Source of the DNA: an uncultured Jannaschia sp.
GTDB lineage: Bacteria > Pseudomonadota > Alphaproteobacteria > Rhodobacterales > Rhodobacteraceae
Direction of reading: 5' to 3'
NCBI GenBank assembly: GCA_947494145.1
Contig: CANLTZ010000010.1
Coordinates: forward strand, 124,001-188,000
Length of the DNA stretch: 64,000 nucleotides
Shown: piece by piece, positions 27,052-35,866 of the stretch
Layout of the letters: the number at the start of each line of letters is the position of its first letter
Position numbering within the stretch: the first letter of the stretch is position 1
The notes under the pieces: model-generated
Told to the model about the DNA's origin: nothing
Databases searched by the model: none
What the model saw: the letters and a program-made list of their open reading frames with translations, nothing else
Position numbers and translations under genes: made by a program

Positions 27052-27594
27052 ATGGCGATGATGGTGCTCAGTCAAGAGGGGATCGCGGATGATGCCCTGC
27101 CCGTGGCGGCATTGGCCGCCCAGATGCGGCTGCCCGACCTTTGGGATGCGGTGCCCTCGCAGGTGGATCGTTTGCGGCAACGGCTACGCGCGGCGATTTC
27201 CATGGTCGAGACGCGCAGTGGTCGTCTGCTGATCGCGCGGGATGTCATTCTCGGAGGTGAAGCGCCGGGTGGCAACTGCGTGCCGGTGCCGTTGCTGCCG
27301 GTCAGCGACCATCTTGGGGCGGAGATCGGCGGTGTCGCTGTGACAACGCTGCGGGTGGAGAACGGCTTGTCGGGACCCGTTATCGTCTTGGCGCGATCGG
27401 TGTCCGGCGGCGTTCGGATCACGGTGCGTGTCCGGGCAGGCTACGAGACATGGGCTGAGGTGCCCGACGGCTTAGCGCAGGCTGTGTTGGTGCTGGCTGA
27501 AGCGCTGGATATGGGGACGCTCGATGCCGTTGAGGGCACGGCACGGGCCTTGATCGGGCCCTACCGGTTGCGCCGAATCGGGGGGCGCGGCTGA
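27052..27594 (+). CDS. GTA gene 6, head-tail connector protein
   Basis: About 180 residues, similar in position and layout to RcGTA gp6, an adaptor ring protein beneath the portal. Helical N-terminal blocks (PVAALAAQMRLPDLWDAVPSQVDRLRQRLRAAISMVE) are followed by a beta-rich middle. The ATG at 27052 follows GGAGG with a five-base spacer, and the ATG at 27058 would give a longer spacer. The stop shares a base with the g7 start. Confidence 0.78.
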   Translation: MAMMVLSQEGIADDALPVAALAAQMRLPDLWDAVPSQVDRLRQRLRAAISMVETRSGRLLIARDVILGGEAPGGNCVPVPLLPVSDHLGAEIGGVAVTTLRVENGLSGPVIVLARSVSGGVRITVRVRAGYETWAEVPDGLAQAVLVLAEALDMGTLDAVEGTARALIGPYRLRRIGGRG

Positions 27595-27935
27595 TGCCAA
27601 GGGTTTTCACACGCCGGTTGGTGTTGTCATCGGTCGTTCGCGTGCCCGATGGCGGCGGCGGCTTTCTGGAGGAGTGGGTCGAGAAGGGCGCATTCTGGGG
27701 CGAGGTGCGGATGCGGTCGGGCAGTCTGCGGGCCACCGAATTCGGTGAAACCCCGCGTTTGCGGGTCAAGATCCAAACCCACGGGCTGCCGGAGGGACAC
27801 CCGATGCGCCCGGTCACCGGAGAGCGGATCGCCGATGGTGGGCGGCGGTTCGAAGTGGAGGCCGTCCATGACGGCGATCGTCGCATCCTGGTGATTTTGG
27901 CACGGGAGTTGGCTGAAGCGGAGGATGCGGCATGA
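27594..27935 (+). CDS. GTA gene 7, head-tail adaptor (head closure)
   Basis: A 113-residue beta-rich protein with the pattern of phage head-closure proteins: LVLSSVVRVPDGGGGFLEEWVEKGAFWGEV, then MRPVTGERIADGGRRFEVEAVHDGDRRILVILAREL. It lies in the conserved g6-g7-g8 order and overlaps both neighbours (one base with g6, ATGA with g8). Confidence 0.85.
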   Translation: MPRVFTRRLVLSSVVRVPDGGGGFLEEWVEKGAFWGEVRMRSGSLRATEFGETPRLRVKIQTHGLPEGHPMRPVTGERIADGGRRFEVEAVHDGDRRILVILARELAEAEDAA

Positions 27936-28345
27936 CCTATGCCATGAGCGAGAGCCTTCAGATGGGCATCTATGGGCTTCTGGTGGCGGATCCCGAGTTG
28001 GACAGCCTGGTCGCAGGCGCGGTCTATGACGCGGTGCCTGGCAACGCGCCCGACCTGTTCGTGGCGCTGGGCCCCGAGCAGGCCCGTGGGCGCGACGATG
28101 CCAGTGGCCAAGGCTCGGTCCATGATCTGCGGATCAGCGTTGTCACAAGCCGGGACGGTTTTCTGGCGGCCAAGGGCGTCGCGGCCAGGGTGTCCGATTT
28201 GTTGGTCGGAGGCGGTGTTGCGCTGACACGGGGCCGTCTTGTGTCGATGCGGTTTCTGCGGGCGCGGGCCCGCCGGGATGAAGGCGAGGGGACGCGGCGG
28301 ATCGACTTATGGTTTCGCGCCCGTCTGGACGATCAAGCCGCTTGA
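27932..28345 (+). CDS. GTA gene 8, DUF3168 tail terminator-like protein
   Basis: This 137-residue protein matches DUF3168: MSESLQMGIYGLLVADPELDSLVAGAVYDAVPG near the N-terminus and HDLRISVVTSRDGFLAAKGVAARVSDLLVGG in the middle. Such proteins cap the tail tube at the head end. It overlaps g7 by four bases. Confidence 0.88.
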   Translation: MTYAMSESLQMGIYGLLVADPELDSLVAGAVYDAVPGNAPDLFVALGPEQARGRDDASGQGSVHDLRISVVTSRDGFLAAKGVAARVSDLLVGGGVALTRGRLVSMRFLRARARRDEGEGTRRIDLWFRARLDDQAA

Positions 28346-28371
28346 GCGCGGCACTTCTAAGGAGAAATGAG

Positions 28372-28785
28372 ATGGCTGTTCAAAGCGGCAAGGACCTGTT
28401 GCTGAAGGTCGATCTGGACGGAACCGGCGTGTTTGTGACGCTGGCAGGTCTACGGGCCACGCGGCTGACCTTCAATGCGGGGTCGATTGATGTGACATCG
28501 ACGGAAAGCGCTGGAGGCTGGCGCGAATTGCTGGGCGGCGGTGGCGTGAAGTCGGCGCAGATTGCGGGGTCCGGCATCTTCCGCGATGCGGATACGGATG
28601 CCCGGGCGCGGCAACTTTTCTTCGATGGGGAAGTGCCGGGCTTTCAAGTCATCTTGCCAGATTTCGGCATCGTGGAGGGCCCGTTCCAGATCACGTCGCT
28701 GGAATATGGCGGAAGCCATGATGGCGAGGCGACGTATGAGATCGCCCTCGCATCTGCGGGCGAATTGATCTTCACGCCGCTGTGA
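28372..28785 (+). CDS. GTA gene 9, major tail protein (TP901-1 family)
   Basis: The tail tube subunit, 137 residues: MAVQSGKDLLLKVDLDG at the start, NAGSIDVTSTESAGGWRELLGGGGVKSAQIAGSGIF in the middle and YEIALASAGELIFTPL at the end. The start at 28372 follows AAGGAG with a six-base spacer, a stronger ribosome site than most genes in the cluster, as expected for an abundant protein. Longer in-frame forms run through g8. Confidence 0.92.
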   Translation: MAVQSGKDLLLKVDLDGTGVFVTLAGLRATRLTFNAGSIDVTSTESAGGWRELLGGGGVKSAQIAGSGIFRDADTDARARQLFFDGEVPGFQVILPDFGIVEGPFQITSLEYGGSHDGEATYEIALASAGELIFTPL

Positions 28786-29105
28786 TGGGCGACGGCAACC
28801 CGTTTGCGGGCGAAGTGGCGCTGGTTCTGAACGGGAAGCGCCAGGTCCTGAAGCTGACCTTGGGCGCTTTGGCGGAGCTGGAAGCGTCGATGGAGGCGGA
28901 CAGTTTGGTCACCTTGGTGGAGCGGTTCGAGACGGGCCGCTTCGCGACGCGCGACGTGGCGCGGTTGCTGCTGGCCGGGTTGCGCGGAGGCGGGTGGCGC
29001 GGAGACGCGGCCACCCTACTTGACGCGGAAATCGAAGGCGGGCCGGTGGCGGCGACGCGCGTGGCGGCGCTGCTTCTGGGCCGTGCCTTCGCGCTGCCGA
29101 CATGA
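28785..29105 (+). CDS. GTA gene 10, tail assembly protein (GTA family)
   Basis: A 106-residue protein of the GTA gp10 family, with a short beta part (GEVALVLNGKRQVLKLTLGAL) and helical remainder (AELEASMEADSLVTLVERFETGRFATRDVARLLLAGLRGGG). It probably helps tail assembly around the tape measure. Start is ATG 28785 or the adjoining GTG 28782; both overlap the g9 stop. Confidence 0.85.
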   Translation: MGDGNPFAGEVALVLNGKRQVLKLTLGALAELEASMEADSLVTLVERFETGRFATRDVARLLLAGLRGGGWRGDAATLLDAEIEGGPVAATRVAALLLGRAFALPT

Positions 29106-29305
29106 GCGGGCGGTTCGATTGGCCCGCGCTGATGGCGGCGGGGATGCGCGGGCTTGGGCTGCGGCCGACTGAGTTTTGGGCGCTGACCCCGGCGGAATTG
29201 GCGTTTCTGCTGGGCCATGGGGACGGGAAGCTGCCGATGGATCGCGCTGGGCTCGACGCTTTGGCGGCACGGTTCCCGGATAAGGTGGAGACAGGTGATG
29301 GATGA
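29102..29305 (+). CDS. GTA gene 10.1, phage tail assembly chaperone
   Basis: A 67-residue protein with the pattern of small tail assembly chaperones: FDWPALMAAGMRGLGLRPTEFWALTPAELAFLLG. It overlaps g10 by ATGA and the tape measure gene by eight bases. In longer phages this position often uses a programmed frameshift; here the two frames are simply overlapping genes. Confidence 0.82.
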   Translation: MSGRFDWPALMAAGMRGLGLRPTEFWALTPAELAFLLGHGDGKLPMDRAGLDALAARFPDKVETGDG

Positions 29306-29954
29306 ATTGGATGGCGCCGGGGTCGACCGGTTCGAAGACAAGCTGGACGCGCTTGAGGCCCGTCTGGGTGATGCACAAACCACGGTGTCGCGCTTCACCG
29401 ACGAGCTTGGGACGTTGCAGGGGCAGATGCTGTTCACGCAGCGCGAAGTCTCGGGGCTGTCGCGATCTTTCGGAGGCACGCTGAAGCGCGCGTTTGATGG
29501 CGTGGTGTTCGATGGGATGAAGCTGTCGGATGCCTTGTCGCGCGTAGCACAATCCATGGTGAACGCAGCATACAACACGGCTGTCCGGCCCGTGACGCAA
29601 GCCCTGGGCGGAGCCGTTGCGTCGGGCGTGAACGCTGTCTTGCCGTTCGCCGATGGTGGCACGTTTAGTCAGGGTCGCGTCATGCCCTTTGCAAAGGGTG
29701 GCGTCGTGGCTGGCCCCACGACCTTCCCGATGCGGGGCGCCACGGGGCTGATGGGAGAAGCGGGGCCTGAGGCCATCATGCCGCTGACCCGCGGCCCCGA
29801 TGGGCGTTTGGGGGTGCAGACCCATGGCGGTCGGGGTGCCGTGTCTGTGACGATGAATATCTCGTCGCCCGATGCCGAAAGCTTCCGTCGTTCCCGTAGT
29901 CAGATCGCAGCCGAAATGTCCCGAGCCTTGGCCCGGGGCGGTCGCAACCGGTGA
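29298..29954 (+). CDS. GTA gene 11, short tape measure protein
   Basis: This 218-residue protein sets tail length, and its short length fits the short tail of GTA particles. The N-terminal coiled-coil part (DRFEDKLDALEARLGDAQTTVSRFTDELGTLQGQ) is followed by a small hydrophobic segment and the conserved tail tape measure end ADGGTFSQGRVMPFAKGGVVAGPTTFPM...GEAGPEAIMPL. The ATG at 29298 lies within the overlap ATGGATGA with the chaperone stop. Confidence 0.86.
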   Translation: MDELDGAGVDRFEDKLDALEARLGDAQTTVSRFTDELGTLQGQMLFTQREVSGLSRSFGGTLKRAFDGVVFDGMKLSDALSRVAQSMVNAAYNTAVRPVTQALGGAVASGVNAVLPFADGGTFSQGRVMPFAKGGVVAGPTTFPMRGATGLMGEAGPEAIMPLTRGPDGRLGVQTHGGRGAVSVTMNISSPDAESFRRSRSQIAAEMSRALARGGRNR

Positions 29955-29963
29955 GGTAGAGCC

Positions 29964-30596
29964 ATGTCATTCCACGAAATCAGGTTCCCGGCGCGGCTGT
30001 CGCTGGGGTCAATCGGTGGGCCGGAACGGCTGACCGAGATCGTCACCCTGGCCAACGGTCACGAGGAGCGGAACACGCCCTGGTCCCATTCGCGACGGCG
30101 CTACGATGCCGGTGTGGGGATGCGGTCGCTCGACGACGTTGGCGAGTTGATCGATTTCTTCGAGGCCCGGCGCGGGCGGCTCTATGGATTTCGTTGGAAG
30201 GACTGGGCGGACTACAAGTCATGCCGTCCCTCCGAAGAGGTTGCGTTCGACGACCAGGCGATTGGGAGCGGAGATGGTGTAACAACCGTTTTTCAGCTTT
30301 CGAAGACCTATCGATCTGGGGCGCAGGATTATGTCCGGCCCATCACGAAGCCCGTGCCTGGGTCAGTCAGAATTGGTGTATCGGACGACGAGCTGCAGGA
30401 TACGATCGGGTATCTTGTGGATACGGCGACGGGTTTGGTCACGTTCCAATCGCCGCCTGATCTTGGCACCGAGATAACGGCTGGTTTTGAGTTCGATGTG
30501 CCGGTTCGTTTCGATAGCGATTCCATTCTTACGTCGGTTGCCAATTTCAAGGCGGGCGAAGTCCCCGATGTGCCGGTGGTTGAGGTGCGGACATGA
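29964..30596 (+). CDS. GTA gene 12, DUF2460 distal tail protein
   Basis: This 210-residue baseplate ring protein of the DUF2460 family has typical blocks: FHEIRFPARLSLGSIGGPE, RRRYDAGVGMRSLDDVGELIDFFEARRGRLYGFRWKDW and the C-terminal SVANFKAGEVPDVPVVEVR. It overlaps g13 by ATGA. GC falls in its 3' half, at the start of the lower-GC part of the cluster. Confidence 0.92.
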   Translation: MSFHEIRFPARLSLGSIGGPERLTEIVTLANGHEERNTPWSHSRRRYDAGVGMRSLDDVGELIDFFEARRGRLYGFRWKDWADYKSCRPSEEVAFDDQAIGSGDGVTTVFQLSKTYRSGAQDYVRPITKPVPGSVRIGVSDDELQDTIGYLVDTATGLVTFQSPPDLGTEITAGFEFDVPVRFDSDSILTSVANFKAGEVPDVPVVEVRT

Positions 30597-31462
30597 CCGC
30601 GCTTTCAGATCATCTGGCCTCGGGGGCGTCGTCGGTTTGTCGTGCCTGGGTTGTCACGCGAACCGACGGCGTCGTGCTAGGGTTTACGGATCATGACCGA
30701 GACCTGATTGTCGATGGTGTTCAATGCACGGCGTCAACGGGGCTGAGCGCAGGCGCGCTTCAGGCGACGTCTGGGCTGGCGGTGGACAATTCCGAAGCGC
30801 AGGGTGCGTTGAGCCACGATGCGATCACCGAGGCGGATATTCGCGCGGGCCGTTGGGATGCCGCCGAAGTTGTCTCATATCTTGTGAATTGGGCGGATCC
30901 GGCTGCTTTCGAGATCGTGTTTCGGGGTACTTTGGGCGAAATAAGCTGGGGCGAGGGGGCTTTCTCGGCCGAGCTGCGGGGATTGTCTGAAGCGCTGAAC
31001 GTGACGCGCGGTCGGGTCTTTCAGGGCCGTTGCGATGCCGTTTTGGGCGATACGCGCTGCAAGGTTGAAATGGGTCCGCTTTTTGCTGTTGAAGCCGAGG
31101 TCCGATCCGTTTCTGAAGGGCGGCTTTTTGTCTTCGATGCGCTGCGTGAATATGCGCCCAAGTGGTTTGAACGGGGGCGTCTGATTGTCATCAGCGGCGA
31201 AGCTGCTGGCCTGGAAGAGCGGATAAAGACCGATCGAGGCAATGACACGCAACGCACGGTGGAATTGTGGTCCATGTTGCGTGCCCCGATTGTTCCTGGT
31301 GACCGTATCCGTCTAGAAGCAGGATGCGACAAACGGGCTGAAACCTGTCGCTTGAAGTTCAACAACATTCTGAATTTCAGGGGGTTTCCGTCGATTCCGG
31401 GTGAAGACTGGCTGATGGCCTACCCAACCCGAGACGGCCGCAATGATGGTGGGTCGCTATGA
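30593..31462 (+). CDS. GTA gene 13, DUF2163 hub protein
   Basis: This 289-residue tail hub protein has an N-terminal DUF2163 domain and the C-terminal phage BR0599-type domain. Four cysteines lie in two pairs, GRCDAVLGDTRCKV and AGCDKRAETCRLKF, before FNNILNFRGFPSIPGEDWL. In the related lambda-type hub, cysteines coordinate an iron-sulfur cluster, so a metal site is likely here. The overlap with g14 is again ATGA. Confidence 0.92.
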   Translation: MTALSDHLASGASSVCRAWVVTRTDGVVLGFTDHDRDLIVDGVQCTASTGLSAGALQATSGLAVDNSEAQGALSHDAITEADIRAGRWDAAEVVSYLVNWADPAAFEIVFRGTLGEISWGEGAFSAELRGLSEALNVTRGRVFQGRCDAVLGDTRCKVEMGPLFAVEAEVRSVSEGRLFVFDALREYAPKWFERGRLIVISGEAAGLEERIKTDRGNDTQRTVELWSMLRAPIVPGDRIRLEAGCDKRAETCRLKFNNILNFRGFPSIPGEDWLMAYPTRDGRNDGGSL

Positions 31463-31905
31463 ATGAGATCGTTGTCGAGGCCCGTCGCTGGCTTGGGACA
31501 CCATATGTCCATCAGGCAGCGTCATGCGGTGCGGGGTCGGATTGCCTTGGTTTGATTAGGGGCATCTGGAGAATGCTCTTCGGTGAGGAACCAACGGGTA
31601 TCCCCGCCTATACAGCGGACTGGTCCGAACCGCAGAGAGACGAGACATTGATGCGGACGGCTGCGGAGCATCTTGTTCCGCTTGCGATGTCGCAACCGTT
31701 TCGCCCGGGTGAGGTACTTCTTTTCCGCATGAAGCGTGGCGCTATCGCAAAGCATCTGGGCGTGGTTGCTGAGCCCGATCCTTTGCCGACTTTTATCCAT
31801 GCTTACAGCGGCCACGCTGTTGTCGAGAGCTCCCTTTCTAATCCATGGCGTAACCGGATCGCGGCACGCTTTGAGTTCCCTAAGACGATTCAAAGGAACA
31901 TCTGA
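31459..31905 (+). CDS. GTA gene 14, NlpC/P60 cell-wall peptidase
   Basis: This 148-residue peptidase in the tail tip opens peptidoglycan during DNA delivery. The catalytic Cys lies in CGAGSDCLGLIRGIWR and the His in AIAKHLGVVAEPD; the N-terminal EARRWLGTPYVHQAAS is typical of NlpC/P60. One base separates its stop from the g15 start. Confidence 0.93.
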   Translation: MNEIVVEARRWLGTPYVHQAASCGAGSDCLGLIRGIWRMLFGEEPTGIPAYTADWSEPQRDETLMRTAAEHLVPLAMSQPFRPGEVLLFRMKRGAIAKHLGVVAEPDPLPTFIHAYSGHAVVESSLSNPWRNRIAARFEFPKTIQRNI

Positions 31906-31906
31906 T

Positions 31907-34900
31907 ATGGCCACATTGGTTCTAGGCGCCGTTGGCGCGGCTGTCGGCGGCAGTCTGGGCGGATCGTTCCTGGGGCTGAGCGCCGCCGTGATCGGGCGTG
32001 CCGCTGGTGCGACCCTTGGCCGGGTCATCGATCAATCTGTCCTTGGCTCCGGCTCGGATGCGATCGAGCATGGCCGGGTGGACCGTATCCGAGTTGTTGG
32101 TGCGTCAGAGGGCGCCGCGATCCCCCGTGTGGTCGGTCGCGTGCGTGTACCGGGTCAAGTGATTTGGGCCACTCGTTTCAAGGAAACCCGCGAGACATCT
32201 GGGGGCGGTGGAGGCAAAGGGGCGCCAAAGCCCCCAAAGACGACAACATACAGTTATTCTGTGTCTTGCGCGATGGCGCTTTGCGAAGGGCAGATTGCGC
32301 GCGTTGGACGAATTTGGGCCGACGGTGTCGAGATTGCGCGCAATTCGCTTCAGATGCGTGTTTATGATGGCGCAGACGACCAGCAGCCTGATGCCCTCAT
32401 GGAAGCGCTGGACGGCGCTGGCAATGTCCCTGCCTATCGTGGAACTGCCTATGTTGTCATCGAGGATATGGATCTGACACCTTTTGGAAATCGGATTCCA
32501 AATTTGTCTTTTGAAGTTGTCCGTTTTGCGAATGCGCCCGGTGAGATTGCCTCGCCTGCTGAGTTGATTGAAGGCGTCTGTATCGTTCCGGGAACGGGGG
32601 AATACTCTCTGTCAACTACGGCTGTGCACTATAATCAAGGTGGCGGCACGCGCGATTCGGCCAACGTTAACACGGAGCAGGCCGTTGCGGATTTCAAGGT
32701 ATCAATGGATGACCTTGTGGAAGAACTGCCAAACATAAAGACAGGATTGCTGGTCGTCTCTTGGTTTGGGGACGATCTACGTTGTGGTTCCTGCACAATT
32801 CGACCAATGGTCGAACAGAAAAAGGCAGAAGGCGATCCACAGCCCTGGCGTGTCTCCGGACTAACGCGGAGCACCGCGCTGGCTGTTCCCGAGCGAGACG
32901 GGCGTCCGATATATGGTGGCACACCAAGTGACACGTCAGTGGTCGAAGCCATTCGCGACCTTCGGGAACGCGGGCTCGATGTCACTTTCTATCCGTTTAT
33001 TCTGATGACTCCGAATACGGGGAACGGACTGCCTGATCCCTACGGCGGCGATGAGCAGGCTGCCTTGCCCTGGCGAGGGCGGATTACGACATCTGTCGCG
33101 CCGATGCGCGATGGCAGTGTCGATCGGACTAGCGCAGCAGAGGATGAGGTTGCTGCATTCTTCGGCACGACGTCGGGGGCGGATTTCTGGCAAGGTGGCT
33201 CTGGGCCTGAGCCTACCATTAGCGGTCCTGCGAATGATTGGTCCTACCGGAGGTTTATTCTTCACTACGCGAAGCTGTGTGCTGCTGCTGGCGGGGTCGA
33301 GGCCTTTTGCATTGGTTCCGAAATGCGTGGAATAACGCAGATTCGAGGCAATGAAGACCGCTTTCCGTCGGTGGATCAAATGGTATCACTTGCAGCGGAA
33401 GTGCGGGCAATCTTGCCAAGTGCGAAAATAAGCTACGCAGCAGACTGGTCGGAGTATTTTGGATATACGCCCGAAGATACTGGAAACTTGCACTACCATC
33501 TAGACCCGCTCTGGGCATCTGAAGATATCGACTTCATTGCTATTGACAATTATATGCCACTTGCGGATTGGCGTGATGGAGAAGAACACGCAGATTTCGA
33601 GGCGGAGTCTGAGCATCGAATTGAGTATCTGCAAAGCAATATCGAAGGCGGTGAGGGTTTTGATTGGTTCTATTCGACAAGTGAGGCGCGCGAGGCGCAG
33701 CGTCGAACAGACATTACTGACGGTGAAGGGAGCCCTTGGGTTTGGCGCTTCAAAGACATTCGTTCATGGTGGTCTAACCTCCACTACAACAGAATCGATG
33801 GAGTTGTCGCAAACATTCCGACTGGCTGGGAGCCTGGCCTAAAGCCAATCCGTTTTACAGAATACGGATGTGCGGCAATTGACAAAGGAGCCAATCAACC
33901 CAATAAGTTTCTAGACCCAAAGTCTTCTGAATCGGCGTTGCCCTATTTCTCAAATGGTCGGCGAGACGATACTGCGCAGATGCAATATCACCGCGCGCTT
34001 CTTAGCTATTGGAAGCAAGATGATCGGAATCCTGTTTCAACCGTTTATGGCGGGCAAATGCTTGACTTGGCGCATTCGGCCGCTTGGGCTTGGGACGCGC
34101 GTCCTTGGCCGGCATTCCCGGGTCTGGACCAATTCTGGACGGATGCTCCGAATTATGATCGCGGACATTGGCTGTCCGGACGCGCCGCGTCTCAACCATT
34201 GGCGAACGTGATCGCAGAGATATGCGATGCGGTCGGCATCGCACGTTATGATGTGCGCAAAGTCCACGGGGTCGTTCGCGGATATTCAGTCTCAAGTGTC
34301 CAGTCAGCACGAGCTGATTTGCAACCGTTGCTGATGGCGAATGGGGTCGATGTTACTGAACGAGACGGTACCCTCGTCTTCTTCATGAGGGCGGAAGCAA
34401 CCTTGCATGAAGTACCCGCGGACCGACTCGTTCGAACCGAGCAACCCCTGGTGCAGACGGAGAGGGGTGCATCTGCAGAAGTGCCAGCGCGCGTTGTCGT
34501 GCATCACATCGATGCGAACGGCGATTTCGAGGCCAGAGTCGGCGTGGCGACGCAACCTGGTACGAAGTCGCTCCCGGTGGCGGAGTCGGAGTTGCCTTTG
34601 GCTTTGACGCGAGGAGAGGCGCACGGGCTGGCGGAACGTTTCCTGGCCGAGGCAAGGGTATCGCGGGATGGCGTCGAGATGACGTTGCCTCCGTCCATGC
34701 GTCAAATCGGGAGCGGTGACTATCTGCGCCTGAAGGGTCAGGACGAAACCTGGCGGATCGACCGGCTTGAGGACATGGGTGCGCGGGGCGTTTCAGCCAC
34801 ACGGACTGAGCGAGCGGTTTTTGAGGCGAGTGACGCGGTTGAGGATGGGTCTGGTCGGGTGAGACCTCTGGCCCCTCTTCCGGTCGATGCGCTGATCATG

Positions 34901-35803
34901 GACCTACCACAGCTGCGCTCGGATGACGTGCCTCATGCACCATATATTGCTGTTTCAGCACGTCCGTGGCCTGGCTCGGTCACGGTGTATTCTTCGCCCG
35001 AGGATGCAGGCTACCGTGTCAACTCGGAGTTTCGGGAACCCGCGATGGTCGGCACGACCGAGACGGAACTTCTGGCGTCTCAGCCTGGCATTTGGGACTA
35101 TGGTCCTGAGTTGCTCGTCCGTCTACCTGCTGGGGCGCTTTCTTCCGTCTCTTCGACTGCATTGTTTGCGGGGGGCAATGCCGCGGCGATTGGGACAGAG
35201 GGCGCGGACTGGGAAGTGTTTCAGTTTCGGGATGCTCGCTTAGTCGGTTCTGGCCTTTGGGCCTTGTCTAAGCGGCTGCGAGGTCAGAAGGGGACGGTGC
35301 CAGCAATAGCTGATGTCCGGCCTGTCGGCAGTCGTGTCGTGATCCTTAACGAGGGCATTGGTCAGCTTGATCTGCCATTGGAAGCGGTTGGGCTTGAGCG
35401 TCATTTGCGCATCGGGCCGTCTCGGTTGTCCAACGATCATGAGTCGTTCCGATACTCCAAAATCGTCCCCGTTGGCGCGGGATTGCGTCCCTTTCCGCCA
35501 GTTCACGTCCTGGTGAGGCGTGAAGGACAAAATGTTGAAGTGAGCTGGATCCGGCAATCCCGGATTGCAACTGCCGACTGGGGGGCTGTCGATGTTCCGC
35601 TTGGCGAAGCGCGGGAGCAGTATCTTGTAACGGTGACAGATGCAGAGGGGACAATCCGGCTTGAACGAATTGTGAGTGAGCCGAAGACAGCCTTCAACCG
35701 CACAATTATTGGTGACCAACAGGACGCTCCGTTCAAGGTATCGGTTGCGCAGGTTTCCGAACTTGTTGGTCCGGGTGTCGCTTCAAGCATCACGGTTTCG
35801 TGA
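31907..35803 (+). CDS. GTA gene 15, tail-tip megatron with TIM-barrel-like domain
   Basis: The largest tail protein, 1298 residues, close to the usual length for GTA gp15. A Gly-rich hydrophobic N-terminus (GAVGAAVGGSLGGSFLGLSAAVIG) leads into a tail-hub region (ALCEGQIARVGRIWADGVEI). The GTA TIM-barrel/glycosidase-like domain is at about residues 350-780 (CIGSEMRGITQIRG, YAADWSEYFGYTPED, IDFIAIDNYMPLADWRDG, FTEYGCAAIDKGANQPNKF). A receptor- or wall-binding C-terminal part follows. The start at 31907 follows AAAGGA. Bases 32.5-34.3 kb have much lower GC than the head genes. Confidence 0.94.
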   Translation: MATLVLGAVGAAVGGSLGGSFLGLSAAVIGRAAGATLGRVIDQSVLGSGSDAIEHGRVDRIRVVGASEGAAIPRVVGRVRVPGQVIWATRFKETRETSGGGGGKGAPKPPKTTTYSYSVSCAMALCEGQIARVGRIWADGVEIARNSLQMRVYDGADDQQPDALMEALDGAGNVPAYRGTAYVVIEDMDLTPFGNRIPNLSFEVVRFANAPGEIASPAELIEGVCIVPGTGEYSLSTTAVHYNQGGGTRDSANVNTEQAVADFKVSMDDLVEELPNIKTGLLVVSWFGDDLRCGSCTIRPMVEQKKAEGDPQPWRVSGLTRSTALAVPERDGRPIYGGTPSDTSVVEAIRDLRERGLDVTFYPFILMTPNTGNGLPDPYGGDEQAALPWRGRITTSVAPMRDGSVDRTSAAEDEVAAFFGTTSGADFWQGGSGPEPTISGPANDWSYRRFILHYAKLCAAAGGVEAFCIGSEMRGITQIRGNEDRFPSVDQMVSLAAEVRAILPSAKISYAADWSEYFGYTPEDTGNLHYHLDPLWASEDIDFIAIDNYMPLADWRDGEEHADFEAESEHRIEYLQSNIEGGEGFDWFYSTSEAREAQRRTDITDGEGSPWVWRFKDIRSWWSNLHYNRIDGVVANIPTGWEPGLKPIRFTEYGCAAIDKGANQPNKFLDPKSSESALPYFSNGRRDDTAQMQYHRALLSYWKQDDRNPVSTVYGGQMLDLAHSAAWAWDARPWPAFPGLDQFWTDAPNYDRGHWLSGRAASQPLANVIAEICDAVGIARYDVRKVHGVVRGYSVSSVQSARADLQPLLMANGVDVTERDGTLVFFMRAEATLHEVPADRLVRTEQPLVQTERGASAEVPARVVVHHIDANGDFEARVGVATQPGTKSLPVAESELPLALTRGEAHGLAERFLAEARVSRDGVEMTLPPSMRQIGSGDYLRLKGQDETWRIDRLEDMGARGVSATRTERAVFEASDAVEDGSGRVRPLAPLPVDALIMDLPQLRSDDVPHAPYIAVSARPWPGSVTVYSSPEDAGYRVNSEFREPAMVGTTETELLASQPGIWDYGPELLVRLPAGALSSVSSTALFAGGNAAAIGTEGADWEVFQFRDARLVGSGLWALSKRLRGQKGTVPAIADVRPVGSRVVILNEGIGQLDLPLEAVGLERHLRIGPSRLSNDHESFRYSKIVPVGAGLRPFPPVHVLVRREGQNVEVSWIRQSRIATADWGAVDVPLGEAREQYLVTVTDAEGTIRLERIVSEPKTAFNRTIIGDQQDAPFKVSVAQVSELVGPGVASSITVS

Positions 35804-35866
35804 CTGTTGGTTTGCCGGAGAGATTGAAAATGACTAGATCAGGGGAGTGCTGGAAAGGATAGCATC

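Noticed and set aside
29102-29954. Programmed frameshift between the tail chaperone and tape measure
   Set aside because: I see no slippery heptamer at the overlap; each gene has its own start, and the eight-base overlap is like others in the cluster.
22104-35803. Ordinary prophage
   Set aside because: No integrase, repressor, replication or attachment-site genes; gene order and the cysE neighbour are those of a GTA.
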